NCBI RefSeq assembly: GCF_036884655.1
Contig: NC_088344.1
Span: 34,348,501 to 34,412,500 of the forward strand
Length of the DNA: 64,000 nucleotides
Direction: 5' to 3'
DNA from: Musa acuminata AAA Group
Taxonomy: Eukaryota; Streptophyta; Magnoliopsida; Zingiberales; Musaceae
Below are positions 35,124 to 49,091 of the stretch, piece after piece. The notes beneath the pieces are model-generated. The model saw nothing but the letters and a program-made list of their open reading frames with translations, did no database searches and was not told the DNA's origin. The translations under genes were made by a program, and so were the position numbers. Each line of letters opens with the position of its first letter. The first letter of the stretch is position 1.

Positions 35124-36397
35124 ATGGCAACTTCTGGTTCGGCGATCTCGAGGAGATCAAGCCCTTCGGAGAGGGACATGGTGGAGGAAGACGGTGAAGA
35201 TAGTCCCAGGAACGGAGGGAGCTCCAGCAACAGCACGGTGGAGGAGAACGATCGCAAGGTGGCCGTGCGTCAGTACGTCAGATCCAAGAACCCAAGGCTC
35301 CGATGGACACCTGACCTACACCTTTGCTTCGTCCATGCCGTGGAGAGGCTCGGCGGCAAAGACCGTGAGCGGATCGATCACCCTCTTCACACTAAGATAG
35401 ATGATGGCAACATATATATATATCTGATACGCATTCTTGTTCTCGTGTGCATCCAGGAGCAACACCAAAGCTGGTCCTCCAGCTGATGAATGTAAAGGGA
35501 CTAAGCATAGCTCACGTCAAGAGTCACTTGCAGGTATCTAACTCTCCTTGCTTGCTTCTCGATCGCTCCTTTCCTGACCTCAACTGAACCTTGTTTGGGT
35601 TCTACTGCTTACGGCAGATGTACAGAAGCAAGAATGAAGATTCTGGTCACGGTATCGATCTGATCTCATCCACACCACACACTACATCTCGTTTTGTTTC
35701 TGCAACCAGCTGCAACTCATGATAGCTGCTTCTCCTTTTGCCATAGCAAATCCGAGGAACCTGATGCAAGGCGGCCAGCCACACGCGTACAGTCTCAGCC
35801 ATCTCCCCCTGTTGCATGCCTTCCATCAAAGGCCTAACAGCAAATCAAGGTACATGAAACCCTCGGGATCCAGTCATGTCACACTATTGCCATTGCAGCT
35901 TTCCAATCAAAACCCCTCTTCACTTCTTCTGGCTTCGGTCTCTTTCCAGACCAGATGATGTTTCCTGGGGCAGCCACAGATATTGGATGCCGAACCAAAT
36001 CCTCGCGAGGGCCATGGCGACTACGGGATCAGGATCTTATACCGAGATGATCCTCGGAGACAAAAGCAGGATAACGAGCAATCAAGATACCGGAAAAGGC
36101 AGCGAGACGCAGCTCTTCCATGATCACACCGGACATAAACCGAGAGAGACCGAGAGCTGCTACTTCAGGACCCGAATCGAAGAGCGGAGGCAGGTGAGAC
36201 GGGAAGCTGGGGATCACGAGCCTGATCTCGCTCTATCTCTGCATACAGGACCACGGCAGGAGAAGTGGCCGAAGACATGGGAAGAGGAGCAAGTAGCCAG
36301 CAACTTGTCACTCGCCTTGTTTCCTCCCTCATCCTCAAGCCTTGACATTTGGTCCAGAGATGATGCCAAGGCATCCTCCCGGAGCACAGCAGGTTAG
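35124..36397 (+). CDS. GARP (Myb-like, G2-type) transcription factor with EAR-like motifs
   Basis: Five exons keep one frame: 35124-35364, 35457-35533, 35618-35651, 35747-35849 and 35950-36397, giving 300 residues. All introns are GT-AG. Residues about 48-112 form the GARP DNA-binding domain: RQYVRSKNPRLRWTPDLHLC, FVHAVERLGG, RATPKLVLQLMNVKGLSIAH, VKSHLQMYRSK. It most resembles the plant group containing Arabidopsis At1g14600 and At2g38300. The C-terminal exon holds EPDLALSLH and NLSLALFPP, two LxLxL (EAR-like) stretches that usually recruit TOPLESS co-repressors, so repression is inferred. An acidic/Ser-rich N-terminus precedes the domain. The start was chosen because the upstream in-frame extension is low complexity from GA and GGA repeats. 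Exon 5 could alternatively begin at 35899, also in frame, but that intron would be only 49 bases. Confidence 0.87.
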
Positions 36398-39159
36398 ATG
36401 GAGGAGGAAGAAGAAGAAGAAGTCAGCATAGTGTCAAGTACTGGAGGTCTCACCATACGATGGCAATGTGGTGAGATGTTTAGTACTTTTCCGTATTGTT
36501 TCCAACATGTATTTATTACGACAGAGGTGTTAGCACCCTAAATAGGGCACTCTATTTGCCTTGCTTGTGTACTTCCTTCCAAAGAGCAACCCATGAGATC
36601 TTGTAGGAGAGTTGACTGACTTGCAAGCCTGCATATTAGTTTTAGCTGTGGATGGATAAGTATTTTTCTTTATATATCTACTCCTCATCATTAATCATTG
36701 TTGACAAAATCACGCATCATTGACCAAATGATTGCTCCTTCTTTTGTCTTGCATGACATCTCTTCAACAAAGTATTGATTTAATTATATATGTATATGAT
36801 TCTTGAAACATTCCTAATTAGTTTCAGAAGCGGATAAGATTGAGATTGACTTATAAATATCTGATGAGTATTTTACTATTAACTTCAGTTTAAGTATTTA
36901 AATCAAACGAAATTGATAGACCAATTAATCCATCAATTAGCTTTGTTATATCTGACATACACAGCAATTAGCTTTTTGTACGACAGTAATCTTAATTCTG
37001 AATGCTCTGTGCTCTTGTAAAGGACTATTGACGTTTTACTAAGGGTTTAGGGTTTTGACAGGAGGTTATCATTAATCATAGTACATTTGCCTAATAATCA
37101 ATCTATCAGCAGTTGTGCAAAGAGGAGTAACTTGTGATAAGATTCTTGAAGTTCTTCCTCTTTCAATTGAAGCATCAAATTGCATCATATGATGAGCATT
37201 GGAAGGTCAGTGATATGGAAAATGTTAATTTTCCGGATATCTAACAGTGTAATGCTGCACAAATGAGATTCTACAGTTGTAACAATCTCTAATCCATCAG
37301 CACAGCATTTATTTTGCAGCAAAAGAAAGTCTACTTGTAACTGTGAATGGATTTCCACAGTTGCAAGGTGGGGGATGATCGAGTATCTCTATCAGGATAT
37401 AGCTTCTTGGCTTCAATCCAGCCATTTTGTTTCCCTTCTTTCACATTTCCTGATAGGTAACAGTAAATTAGGAAAGGGAGAAAAGAAAAAGAAGAGGGTA
37501 TATATTTTGGTGAATTCAATGAGTTTCAGCTTCCCTGCATTAAATATTAAAATGAATACTCTTATAAGATGGATTCTTCTTTGGCATATAATTGAGAATG
37601 GGAGTCAGCATTTACATGTACCATCCTATGTCAGAGAGATGAAGTAAGGTACAGATGAGCAGCATATGGTACAAGAATAATTTGCTGCTGTGGTCATCCT
37701 TACAGTCGATCACAAACATAGAAGATGAGAGAGAGAGAGTTGAAGTGACATACTTGCTTTCCCTGTACCTGAATCGCTTGTGCAATTGGTTCTCTTGCAT
37801 TGACAGTCGTCCGGTGATATTTGAATTAGTCGTCCTGTATGGTGTGGAACTCTCATGTGCTGCAAAGAGCGTCCAAAGTTAGATTGATTTCTCCGTATGA
37901 CTTCTTCGGCACTTAAATTGATAACGAAACAATATCAAAGTATTTTAAGAATATGGATAGATTATTATTTCGAGAATATTTTACATTAGGCTAATATCCA
38001 AAGAATATGAATAGATCATCACGCGTTGAACTTTGACTGAGGCCAGCAATTCTCATATCAAATTTTGTTGGTGTATTTGTTCCCCTCAACAAAATCAATG
38101 TGGTGTTTCCTTCTTTCTCTCCCAAATCCTGATCCTGCAACATTTTTCGTCAGGATAGCAGCTGTGATATTTCAAGATGATATCCGGAAAGAAAACTGAA
38201 GATAAAATAGATCCGCATGTGTCCCATATGATAATTTACTTAATCGATGGTTATTATTGGTACGATGGGCTCGTGAAAAATTATATGTTTTAGAGACGGA
38301 TGAGTGTATCCATAAGATTTTATTTTTTCGAAACACATGAACTCTAAGGGTAAGAAAGATCCAGAAGACTTATAAATAATATGGGCACAAACACGACCGA
38401 ATTGGTTGGCAAGAGTTGTACAATTAAGTGGATCCATAATCCTCCCGATGTGGCAGATGTGTGAGGTTGAACCGTCTCTCCTCCTCCGTCTGTGAGGTTT
38501 CCTTTTGGTCTGATGAGTCACGGATGGTTGCAGATCAACTGCAAGGCAAGAGCAGTAAACCTCGGGGTGTAGTGAAACACTTGGTTCCCACCTATCAAAC
38601 TATGTTTTGGTGGCTTCGGAATAGTACCGCCGTAATAATAATCTTACGTGGAAAGGCCAACAACATAATAACATCAATACGTGAGCATTCCGGAGAGCCA
38701 ATGCGGTCGGCGACCGTGCAATGCCAAGGCCTTCTCATCAAGCTCAGCAGCAGCTGCAGCAGCAGCGGGAGGGCAGGAACGCACTCATCATCAACCACCA
38801 TATCACCACGTCCGGATAGGAAAGCTGACAAGTCATACTCGAGGTGGGAGAATCTAAGTGGATCCTCTAAAACATATTCCAACAGTGCAACGAAAACAAG
38901 AAAACCATCAGAATCAATTGAAACCAATCGACAAGGAATACATCTGCAGCATGACACAGTTCGCCACTCGTCCCAAATGCAAGAGCAAGAACTCTACCCA
39001 CCTGACCCCCACAATGCCTCCAAACATTGAAATGGACACTGCTACCCAAATCTTTGCTCTGTTGTCCCGGGAAACATTGAACATGACAAACTCTACGTAG
39101 ATAGGCCAACACAAATATCCTTAAGACTTGGAAGGTTCCTCGGGTTTCGTTTCCGCTGC
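36398..39159. other. Intergenic, including probable 3' ends of the GARP and RanBP1 genes
   Basis: The stretch lies between convergent genes: the GARP gene from the left and RanBP1 from the right. The part near 38600-39159 probably includes RanBP1 3'UTR; open frames there have no recognisable domain. A CAG-rich stretch lies near 38745-38768. Nothing else recognised. Confidence 0.5.
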
Positions 39160-42100
39160 CTACTTTTCGGTTTCATCGTCTGCCTTCACAGCAGCAGCTG
39201 GAACCTCCTCTGGAGCCTTTTCGGTTTTGCTTTCATGCACACTTAACTTGTCCAGGAGTCCAGCAGCATCTGACGCATCCTTGCTCTCCTTCTCTTCGTT
39301 CTTTTCAGAAGATTCAGCAATGCCTTCGACCGTCTCCATGAATTTCTTGCAGTCTATAGTGGAAGAGCAAATCGAGGGTCAGTAGAAGGGGGAGATGCCA
39401 CTGCAATTTTGATGACTATTAATAGGCACAGCTAATGATACATCAGAGATAGCACGAGGTTTGATAATACACAAGATTTTGTTCAGTATGGTCATCATTA
39501 AGGTCTGTCTGTGCACACGAATATTTATGTCGATTTTCTACTTATTGGACACAAAATATCTTGTGAAGCTGAATGTTTAAAGATTGCAAAATCTAATTGA
39601 TCTCCTATCAATAGGCAGCCAACTTCAGTGCTGGTTCCGAGCACCAACGAAATGTCAAAGAAAACTCATTGTGCAACAAATTGAAGAATGAAAAGACAAG
39701 AAATTAGCCAAAAGTGGTAGTAGTAACTCCAAAGGGTGACAAAGGTAGAGCGGCATGCACGAATCCAAGAGAGAAGAGATACGAGTAAATCCACACATGT
39801 TCTTGGGATTATCGACAAGCAAAGATCAAGGATTCATTCATTTGTGAATGTCTGCGGATCTAAGTGATTTGTTAAGACTAAACATATCCTAAATACTTAT
39901 CCAGCTTGTCCATCAAAATTATTTATGCAAACCAGACAAATATTTGGTTAATAACAAGAATCATTCAGACGTATGTGCTATTATCATGCTTCTCGAGTTT
40001 GACCTTTGACTCATTGAGGCAAACCAGTAAAGTATTTGGTTTATACTACGCGTTCAAAACTTTATGCTATCATTGCACAGCACATGCTTGTCCGGTTCGA
40101 CCTCCATAGTTCAACAAAGTTTCTTCAGTTGAAGGGAATTCCTTGAAGCAATGATCATATGACAAAGAAGAAAACAATTCCATTGGCTTGACCAGAATAA
40201 TCTATAATCAAACATATCTACGTAAAAGTACATGTGTGCTATATACATGACATATGGTATAACAATTAAAATAATTAACACAGGACAAAGCTTGACAATC
40301 CTTTTATGGTGGTGTAGCACACGGTAACACATCATGACAAACAATATGTAATTGTCTAGCATCTACAACCTTTTCATCAAGAAAAAGAGCAAAAGGAAAA
40401 GAAATCAACAGAAAATGAAAAAAAAAGGGGAATGAAAACCACAAAATCTATACGGCCTTGTTAAAAAGATTAAGGCTTCAAACGAGTTGCAGCATGAGAG
40501 GAAACCACGATTTTGTTTTCCAGTTTTCTTAAATTTTTCCCTATCTTCCAAATACTCTCTTTGATCGATTCATTATGCCCTTCGGGCTCAAAGATTTGCA
40601 CTGCGATGACATCTAAGACTGATTATCAGATCATAGCTTTTCTCAATTACCAGATTTTTTGTGCACATAATATGAACCTTCCATCAGATATTCAATTAAT
40701 TTTCAGATCTAAACCTTATTTCAGACCCTATCAACATCGAGAAGTCCATCCTGCAGTTTGTCTATACCAGAGTCTTTTAATTCTCGTTCTTAACAATTCC
40801 ATTCATGTCACAGATCATTTTGCTCCTCTCCAATGGAGAGAAAACTAAAACAGCAATCACCCCTCATTCAAAAAACTGTCCCTAACACTGCTAACTCTGC
40901 TATTAGTAGGAAGAAAATTTGCCTATAAGTACCACTAAATCTAGTAACAGCTCCACATTACAAAGCAACATCAGGCATAAAACAATATCAAGAATTATAG
41001 ATGGTAAAATCAAATGAACCTGATGGAAGGATCTAAAATTGTCCTTCACTTTCAGTAAACATCATAGGACACGCACGGATGAAGATGGAAAGTGAAAGCC
41101 ATAGAAAGAGACTCATGCATGCGACCGCAAGTTCACAACACTTGATCAAGTTCTTAGAAACACCAGAATTGACATTTATATAAAGATTGGATGTTCATGT
41201 GCTGAAAGCAAGTAAAAAAGAAAAAAAAACCAGACTACATCAGCAGTAGTTTCAGAAGGATGAGGGAAGGTTAACCCTATGGTACACTTATCTGAACCCT
41301 TCTAGCCAAGAAATATGCGAGCAAGCACTTTAGCAAACAAGGGAGTCCCACACACTCCCTTCTAAAAAGTTACTCTGACCAATGGCATCAATCGCGGACC
41401 ATGACATACTAAAGGTGCAACAACAATGAGCGCACAGAGTTACAGACACCGCTTCCATTGAAGTTGAAATAGTTCACACAAGGGCTTGGGCTTGTAAGCA
41501 GTATAGTGATAAATAATATGAAGGAAGATGAATAATAAAACAATCTATTTCAGTTGGGGCTTTGGATAAACAAATGGCAATAAGGATTGGGGTCACAATC
41601 ACAGGAACATAAAATGGACAACAGTGAATTGAAGAACCAACATACTCATCATCCCTTGTTACATCAAATAGACACTAAAACTACTGGGATAGAAGCACAA
41701 GAGGGAATGGCAGAGAGGGAATGACACTAAACTACTGGGATAGACACTAAAACTAGTGAATAATACTCATACTTCACAATTACTATGTTACATAAAAGTA
41801 TTAGTCAACGAACTAAAGTAGGAATGGCAGAGAGGCTTTACATAAATTTAGGAAAAGGATAAAAGATGCTCACTTTCTACGGAGCCGAATCGTATGCAGA
41901 ACATCTCCTCCTTCAATTCCCCATCGGCGAAATCCGACGCATGCCACACGCACGACTTGTCGTTCCCCGCGTGCTCCTGAATCTTGACCGACGGAAGAAC
42001 TGAGACGGAAATCGAGAAAGGGAGACTTCAGATACAGACCAACAACAACTAAGAACCAGAATCAAGAACGGGGCGGAGTGCCCTACCGAGATGGTTAGCG

Positions 42101-42489
42101 CAGATCTTGAGGGTCTTGACCTGGCGCATCAGCAGCCGCACCTTGCCCGTCTCCCGATGCTTCAAAAGCTTCACGCTCCCGGTTCCCCGCTCCTTCCACT
42201 GGTTCCCCTCCTTGTCGAACCGGTACAGCTTCGCCTTTCTGGCAGCGGCAGGCGGACGAGCACGAAGAGATCAAACGAGCAAATCAGACCTCGAGATCGC
42301 CAAGAAAACCAGAGGGACGGTTCGGATCAAAGGACATGCTTACAGATCGAGGAGGGCGTCCTCTTCCTCCTCGCCGGTGGTGACGGCGACCTCGGAGAGG
42401 GTGACGATGGGTGCGACCTGGGCACCGGTGTCCTCGTCCTCGCCGGCTGCAGCCGCCTCCTCCTCGCGATCGGGATCGTTGCTCGCCAT
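39160..42489 (-). CDS. RANBP1: Ran-binding protein 1 (RanBP1)
   Basis: Four exons, 42489-42344, 42238-42087, 41999-41874 and 39353-39160, give 205 residues in one frame with GT-AG introns. Residues about 25-155 form the Ran[55 protein letters not shown], then [20 protein letters not shown] and IRFGSVENCKKFM. The Glu/Lys-rich C-terminal tail is usual for plant RanBP1. The protein binds Ran-GTP in the cytoplasm and, with RanGAP, helps release transport receptors and promotes GTP hydrolysis. It also takes part in mitotic spindle and nuclear envelope functions. The last intron (39354-41873) is 2.5 kb, far longer than the other two (about 105 and 87 bases). TATA and telo-box elements lie just upstream. 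Confidence 0.95.
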
Positions 42490-42560
42490 GGAATTCCGAT
42501 CAATAACGAGATGAATCCCAAGGGAAATGGAAATGGAATGGACCGAATCGAGACCGCCGA

Positions 42561-42582
42561 TTAGGGTTTAGACGCTATATAG
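42561..42582 (-). promoter_or_regulatory. RanBP1 core promoter: TATA box and telo-box
   Basis: On the minus strand CTATATAG (42575-42582) lies about 90 bases before the RanBP1 ATG. It is followed by TAAACCCTAA (42570-42561), a telo-box typical of plant genes active in dividing cells, placed where the transcript start is expected. Confidence 0.6.
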
Positions 42583-42599
42583 GAACGGAGGGGAGAGAC

Positions 42600-44276
42600 G
42601 CGGTGGTGAGTTAGCGAAGGAGCGCCAACTTCTTGGGGAAGATTCCACGGGTGGAGCCACATCTGCCGTCCGTGTTGCATTGGTGGGTATTTTGAGCCGT
42701 TCGATTGCGGTGTCGTGATTTGTAGAAGAATTTGGGCGGACGAGATGAACACAAGTAATAAATGGGGACGCATAAACGATCGTCATGCGATCAATCACGG
42801 CGAGCCGTCACAAACGGACGGCAACGATGTACGGCTGCGTCAAGAATTATATCGGCGGATTAAAATGAGTGACGAATTTTTTTTAATGCATAATTTCAGT
42901 TTCGAAATTAAAAAAATTCATAATTTAAAAATTATTTAAATTATCTCTAACAAATTAACTATAATAAAATATTATAAATGAGTCAAATAAAATCAAAACA
43001 TAATAAAAACATATATTGATCAAATAGACATTTATAATAAGTTAAAAATTACAACACCCAAATAAAAAATAAAAATTAATTTATTATAATATATTGATCA
43101 TCATAATAAAAATAATATAAAGTTACTTGAAGGCAGTGCAAATGGCTCAAATAAAAATATAATATTATTATAACCTACGAACAATGATAATAAAAAATAA
43201 ATAATATAATGTCATTTCTAGTAAATAATTAATATATTTTAATAAAAAATATTATTAATATAAAAAGACTACCATGGACAAGAATTTGGTATATTTAAAA
43301 TAAAGAAATGAATATCATTTGTATAAAAAATAAATACCACTAAAAAATAAAAAAATAAATATTATTATTTGTATTAAAAAAAGGATTACTACTGACAAAA
43401 AATTGGCACACTTTAATAAAGAAATGAATATTATCTGTATGAAAAAGACAACCAGTGACGAGCAATTGGGAGAAGGAAACAGATGTGGACGTATCAGAGG
43501 TCACAATGAGAATTATATAGCATGAGGACAACTTGTCTGAAAGGTATAGATTCCCAGCCAATGTCCCAACATACAAAGAGGACAGAATTAAAAGGACAGA
43601 GCTTTAACATGTTGGATCTGTACCATCTCAAAATTAAGTTGCTGCCAACAAAATAATCGAAGGGTTAGAGAATGAGCCCAACAAGATTCTCCTCCATTTA
43701 GATCAATGATCAGATCACCACAGTACTATTGAGTCAGTCAGCTTCAATCACAGCAACAAAGTTATTTCACTTCCTACAATGTAACAAAGTTACATGCCTG
43801 CTTTAACTGAGAAAGTGAGTCAAGAGTAGATCTATGTAAGAATCAGGATCAAGAAATAGATAATGTGTATATCAAAGCATATGTGACATCATGACAACAT
43901 CAAGAAAAAGTACTATGAACCACATTAAGGCATTGTCGTTGCAGGAATGATGAACCACATTTTACAGCACAAACTGACATGATGTTCTTGCTACATATAC
44001 AAAATTCTGCTGAAAATGGGAAGTCAACCAACTACCACATGATAGATGGCATGAGATACAAAAAAGGCTGCACTTTGGAATAACTTGCAGTAGATACCAG
44101 CCAGAGATGTACCACAGAACCATCCAAACCATCTAACTCTTGAATCAGTTGCAGTTTGACATCACCACAGGAAGGAGGAGCATAAGCAAAAGACAATAAT
44201 AGCCGGTTGAAGCAATGGAAGAATGAACATGAAATGGAAACTATCTAGCACTAGCAGCAGTCAGCCACAACTGGAT
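42600..44276. other. Intergenic between RanBP1 and MTP1; very AT-rich block
   Basis: From 42880 to 43450 the DNA is almost only A and T and contains two copies of a unit of about 118 bases (near 43266 and 43384, sharing AATAAAGAAATGAATAT). The remainder up to 44276 probably includes the MTP1 3'UTR. No gene seen. Confidence 0.5.
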
Positions 44277-45542
44277 CTATTGCCGTTCTATTTGGATGGT
44301 TACGTGACTGATGTTATACTCCCTTTTGATATACCCAATCACCATATCGAGTACAAGATCAGCATCTGCTTCTTGAGTGATCGTCACATGGCATGCTAGA
44401 AGAACCTTCCCTACAGTGATTGCCCATATGTGCAGCTCATGAATGGCCACAACACCATCCAACTGACAAAGCCCCTGTTCAAGTTTGGTTGCGTCGATTT
44501 GCCGTGGGGTGCTCTCCATCAAGACCTCAAGTATGTCCCTAAGCATCTTGATCGTTGTTACCAGAATGATGACGGAAAAGACAAGCGTGCATAACATATC
44601 GATTATCTTCCATTCAGGCTTCCACCATATTATTGCCCCTCCGATCATCACGCCTATGCTCTGGACGGAGTCACCAAGGACGTGGAGATAGGCACTATGC
44701 ACATTAATGTTTCTTGTTTTCTCTTTAGCATCTTCTCTGCTGGCTGGGGCTTCTTCAGATTGGTGCAGCAGAGGTTTAAGATGTTCCTTGTTTCTGGAAT
44801 CCTCTGCATGATTGTGGCCAGTGGCATGGCTATGACCATGCTCTGCATCATGTTCGTGATCATGATCGTGATCATCATGATGATGAGTGTGACCATGGTT
44901 TACATGACTGTGAACGTGGCCATGCTCATCATGACCATCACCATGGCTGCCATGACCATGATCATGCCCACCATGGCCGTGGCCATGGCCATGGTCATGT
45001 CCAAGCAAGACAGCCATAACAATATTAACAACCAAACCAAAGGCTGATACAATAAACATCAAGACACCTTGCACTTCACCTGTGTCATGGAGCAATCTTG
45101 CAATAGCTTCAAAAACTAGGATGCCAGTTAAGAGCCAAATAAGCTGGATAGACACCAGAGCTCCAAGAATTTCTATACGGAAGAAGCCATAAGATTGACG
45201 TGGTGTTGCTTCCCATCCTGATGCCCATATGGAGAATAATGAGATGGCAAAAGCAGCAACATCGGAGAGGAGATGTGTCGCATCAGTCAGAATTGCAAGA
45301 CTGTTTGCTTTAATACCTCCAACAACTTCAACGGACATGAAAATGATGCATAGGACAACAGCTATTAGTAGCTTGCGCATAGAAGTGAATCTCTCTTGGG
45401 CATCTTTTGAGTTTGATCGGGAATCAGAGAAACCACATGCACTGCCACTACATATCTTGTTACGGTTTATGCTAGGTTCATCCCCTGGCAAATCTAAATT
45501 AATATCAATGATCTGCGAGGAATGGGAACTCTGTGCTTCCAT
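44277..45542 (-). CDS. MTP1: Vacuolar Zn transporter, cation diffusion facilitator MTP1
   Basis: One coding exon of 421 residues, full length for plant MTP1. It is a proton-coupled Zn2+ antiporter of the vacuolar membrane that loads excess zinc into vacuoles. Six membrane segments are visible. Metal-site residues are His90 and Asp94 in TM2 (DATHLLSDV) and His287 and Asp291 in TM5 (HVLGDSVQS), the HxxxD pair pattern of Zn-CDFs. The cytosolic loop between TM4 and TM5 (about 182-246) is a His/Asp/Gly-rich zinc sensor. N-terminal Cys31 and Cys36 match positions conserved in Arabidopsis MTP1. The C-terminal ferredoxin-like domain contains HELHIWAI. The start is [10 protein letters not shown], which falls exactly after a CTGTCAG splice acceptor; the six codons upstream are intronic. 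This implies a 5'UTR intron. Confidence 0.97.
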   Translation of the reverse strand: MEAQSSHSSQIIDINLDLPGDEPSINRNKICSGSACGFSDSRSNSKDAQERFTSMRKLLIAVVLCIIFMSVEVVGGIKANSLAILTDATHLLSDVAAFAISLFSIWASGWEATPRQSYGFFRIEILGALVSIQLIWLLTGILVFEAIARLLHDTGEVQGVLMFIVSAFGLVVNIVMAVLLGHDHGHGHGHGGHDHGHGSHGDGHDEHGHVHSHVNHGHTHHHDDHDHDHEHDAEHGHSHATGHNHAEDSRNKEHLKPLLHQSEEAPASREDAKEKTRNINVHSAYLHVLGDSVQSIGVMIGGAIIWWKPEWKIIDMLCTLVFSVIILVTTIKMLRDILEVLMESTPRQIDATKLEQGLCQLDGVVAIHELHIWAITVGKVLLACHVTITQEADADLVLDMVIGYIKREYNISHVTIQIERQ

Positions 45543-48200
45543 CTGACAGCCAAGAAACAACTGTTAGGATACTAAAGTTGCAGAAGGATTCAAGGGAAAA
45601 TAAAAATTGTAAAATAGCATCACCTTCCATGACAGCTAACAAAAGTGAAAAAAAAAACACACTAAACAATACAGAAATTTGATGACTATAGATATTAGAT
45701 ACTTCCCATTAGAACTAGTACATTTAATTGTTAGAGATAGTGTTCCGAACAAGTGTTTCTCCAATACAAGGAGGAGAGGACCTTCCAAGCTATCAATTAG
45801 AGAACTCAATAACTAATATAATTTTATTCAAAAAGAAAAGAAAATTGCATCCAAACATGAGTCCTTAGGCTTATGGCTTTCTAATAAATATAGGGGTTTG
45901 TGAGAAAAGTTAATCTCGTCACTTTGCCAAAACCCACTAGAAAGGGCACCTAAAACCCTTAAAATGCATATCTTAATAATAAAATAATTTGGCTACATAT
46001 CATATACACATACTGGGACTCAAAAATAATTAGACATAAATTAGATCTATTTTGACCAACTAAATTAGTTACTATAAATATTGACAAAAGTCAGTAAATT
46101 TATTATACAAAAAAAAAGTTTACTACTAGAAGTTCTTAGTGAGGATAATCGGCCAACTCTCTTCTTTCTTGACTAGGAGTTGATTTGGGAAGGTCATTTT
46201 CCACACCCATTTCGAGGGGGATTCAGCTGTTCACTCTCTTCCAATGGTGGAAAAGGTACACACCCTTCTCCAAAACTATGTACAGTCATCCTTTACACAA
46301 AGGAATTCTGGAGGTAAGCTGGACAAAATTTGTACCGGATTAAAGTCTTGTTAAGCTCCACCGGGCTGATGAATTGACGGGTCAACAGGTTGCCAGGCAG
46401 AGCCATGAATAATTGACCCTATTTTTAGCCCATTTATGGTCAAGTAGGCAAACCTGGACCAAATAAGAACTGGAAAGTAGAGGGTTTGGCCACATCCTAA
46501 CATTAGCTCAGTAGGTCTAAGAAGATAAAAGAATATGCATTATGGAGCACGTTACAACAAAAATGACACCAAAAGCTTCAGATAGGCATATGTAAAAATA
46601 TTACACATAACTCGACAACTAAAGACGCTGCTAGTTATGCACGTGGATGAACCTTCGCAAGAAATGCACATTAATCCTTAGATACAGCTTCAATAGGCAT
46701 GCCCATCTACAAGAACATGAATGGACAAAATCTGCACAGGTTTCTGTTAAGAACACATAAGACATATACTAAATTTCATACAAAAGCTCATAAGACAGGC
46801 ACCTAATATGATCTGCGGTGACTCGAAACTGACTGACCAAAATAACCATGCATACTTGTGTGCTATCCCTTGACATCAACTAGAGAGGAACCAAATATAT
46901 CTAGGTATGAAAATAGTGCATCATAAGCTTTCTTCCTCAAAATAATAAAATAATAGACAAAATGACTTCTTTCAGAAAATGACAGGCTAGCATAGCTCCA
47001 CAGCTAGAGTCCATTAGGCCGATGGATTCCTTGAGATAAGAATTGGAATTCTTGTTACATGTACTAAAATAATCAAAGCCATATTTATTTCGTAATGAAG
47101 CCCAACAAATATACTATCAAGCAATTGCAACCTAAAACTTCGGCCACTTGAAAGATCATTGTGTTTGGAATTGATATTGTATCTCAACTGTAAGGAAATT
47201 GTAGGTCTCAACCTAAATGAGCAATACAATACAGATAATTTATGGCATGACAAATAAAACAGGTAAAAATTAGTACTCGATGAAATCGTTTATAATGTCC
47301 AAGCCCAGCCAGTGCAGACAGGCAGGCTCATAGATCATGTATACATACATATGTACATGTTACATACATTCCTACATATACTGCAGTCCTACATACGTTC
47401 CTACACATTACATCCCATCCCATCCTATCCAACCCTGCTGGCATGCCATAACTGTGAAGATATGCTTTGCATTTGGTTTTGTTAAAAGAAAAAAAAAATC
47501 AAAGGCACAATCAATTCGAAGCAGACTACAGCAGGGATGGCAAAAACCAGAACAAAAATACATCATTAACTACCAGATTTAGGGTTTATAAATTTCGGAA
47601 CAAAATTATTGAAAAGACAGAAAACAAATTAGATAGAACAAAAAACTCAAGCAAGAAAATTCTTCTTAAGAGTACACAAGCAAAGGATCACACAGAACTC
47701 TACAGCAACACAAATTAGACGAACTACAAACAAATCCAAGATTCACCCAACTATATCTGGAATTCCAAGACAGATGTAGGAAGAGAAAAAAACAATATAC
47801 ACAAACCAGGTCACAAAAGCCCGCACTTTCTCTCCTTCAAATCAAACATCAAACACTCGAATCTAAACTGGAGTCAATAGAGTGCTTATTGGAAGATCGG
47901 AACTCAAAGAAACAAATTCTTTCCACCAAAATGAGATTTTTTTTTGCTTTCGTGGAACGACCAAAGAGCGAATCTTTCGACGAAAAATCAGGATTCAGCG
48001 GTGATTCCTGGGGGAATAAGAAGGAAAAAGGGGGGGGAGAATCAGGCCGCTCCCACCCAAAAGAGGAGAAAGAAAAAAGGGGACACGGAAGGGGCCACGA
48101 GCCACTGCAGCGGTACCTGCGCGAGCGATCCCTGCGGAAAGCGAGGAGGGTTGAACAGCACCGCGGACTCCAAGACGCCGTGAGCACATAATGATTTGTA
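45543..48200 (-). other. Probable MTP1 5'UTR exon and 2.6-kb leader intron
   Basis: The ATG of MTP1 follows directly after a branch of pyrimidines and CTGTCAG (45543-45549 on the minus strand). The best matching donor upstream is GCGCAG|GTACCG at 48117/48116, inside a GC-richer island (about 48040-48200) that looks like a leader. The intron would be 45543-48116. Leader introns are known in plant MTP1 genes, but this junction is inferred from sequence alone. The intron holds no recognisable gene. Confidence 0.55.
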
Positions 48201-49091
48201 ATGCTCAAGCGACAAGAAAGATTCACGCTCTGTGGCTCACATCGGATCGGATCGAATTAGAACGCGAAGGATCCGAACCCGATAAAAGAGGAGCAGATCC
48301 AAATATGAATTACAACAGTCATATTTGGGTGATCATAATTTCCGAGCCAAAAATAATAATTTTTTCTATAAGATTAAGACCTTCCGTATTTGATCTCCTA
48401 AATTTCATGACTAATCTATTCCACCTTAATGGTTCATATTATGTTAATTGGCAAGAAAAATTCTTCAGACTCTGACCAGTCCAAGTCAAACGTCCAAATT
48501 TAGTGCTCGCTCGAAACGCCCGCACCTGCTCCGAATCCAACCCAGCGAATCTACACATCATGTCTTACTAAATTAGGAAAGACTTAATTCAATGAAGACC
48601 TTGTTTGGATACAGTTCTCAATATTGGCATTGCAACTGTTTTAGATAGAGCCCTAAGGATGGATTCGAAATCTTTGTACTTGGACAGTGTTTGTTCTCCG
48701 CGAGTGTGTTGAAGTGGATTTATCGACAAAGAACTGGAAATCTCTTGAGGGGATCAATGTCAAAAAATTAATTCTGAGTGCTTCTCAATGTCACGAAACT
48801 AACTCCAACAACAACAACAACAAAGCCGTAACACAGCAACATACGGTAAAAGAAATAGCATGACATGAAAATAGCATCATACGGTAAAAGAAATAGAACA
48901 CAGCAACATAGTGTGAATAAAGTGACAATCTAATCATGTTTTATATGTTTCAAGTGATAGACATGCATATTGGAGTTTGATACTTGAAAAGTAGAAACAT
49001 GGCAGAGATCCATCGGATGATGAAATTAGTTTGCGTGGCTTAAAACACACCCTTCAGAGTTGCTAACATGGCGGAAAGGATTGCCTGTAAA

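Noticed and set aside
38867..39112. Minus-strand frames of 66-81 codons just downstream of RanBP1
   Set aside because: They lie where the RanBP1 3'UTR should be and have no recognisable domain.
44682..45047. Plus-strand frame rich in Met and Ile
   Set aside because: Antisense of the His-rich loop of MTP1; CAT codons read backwards give ATG.
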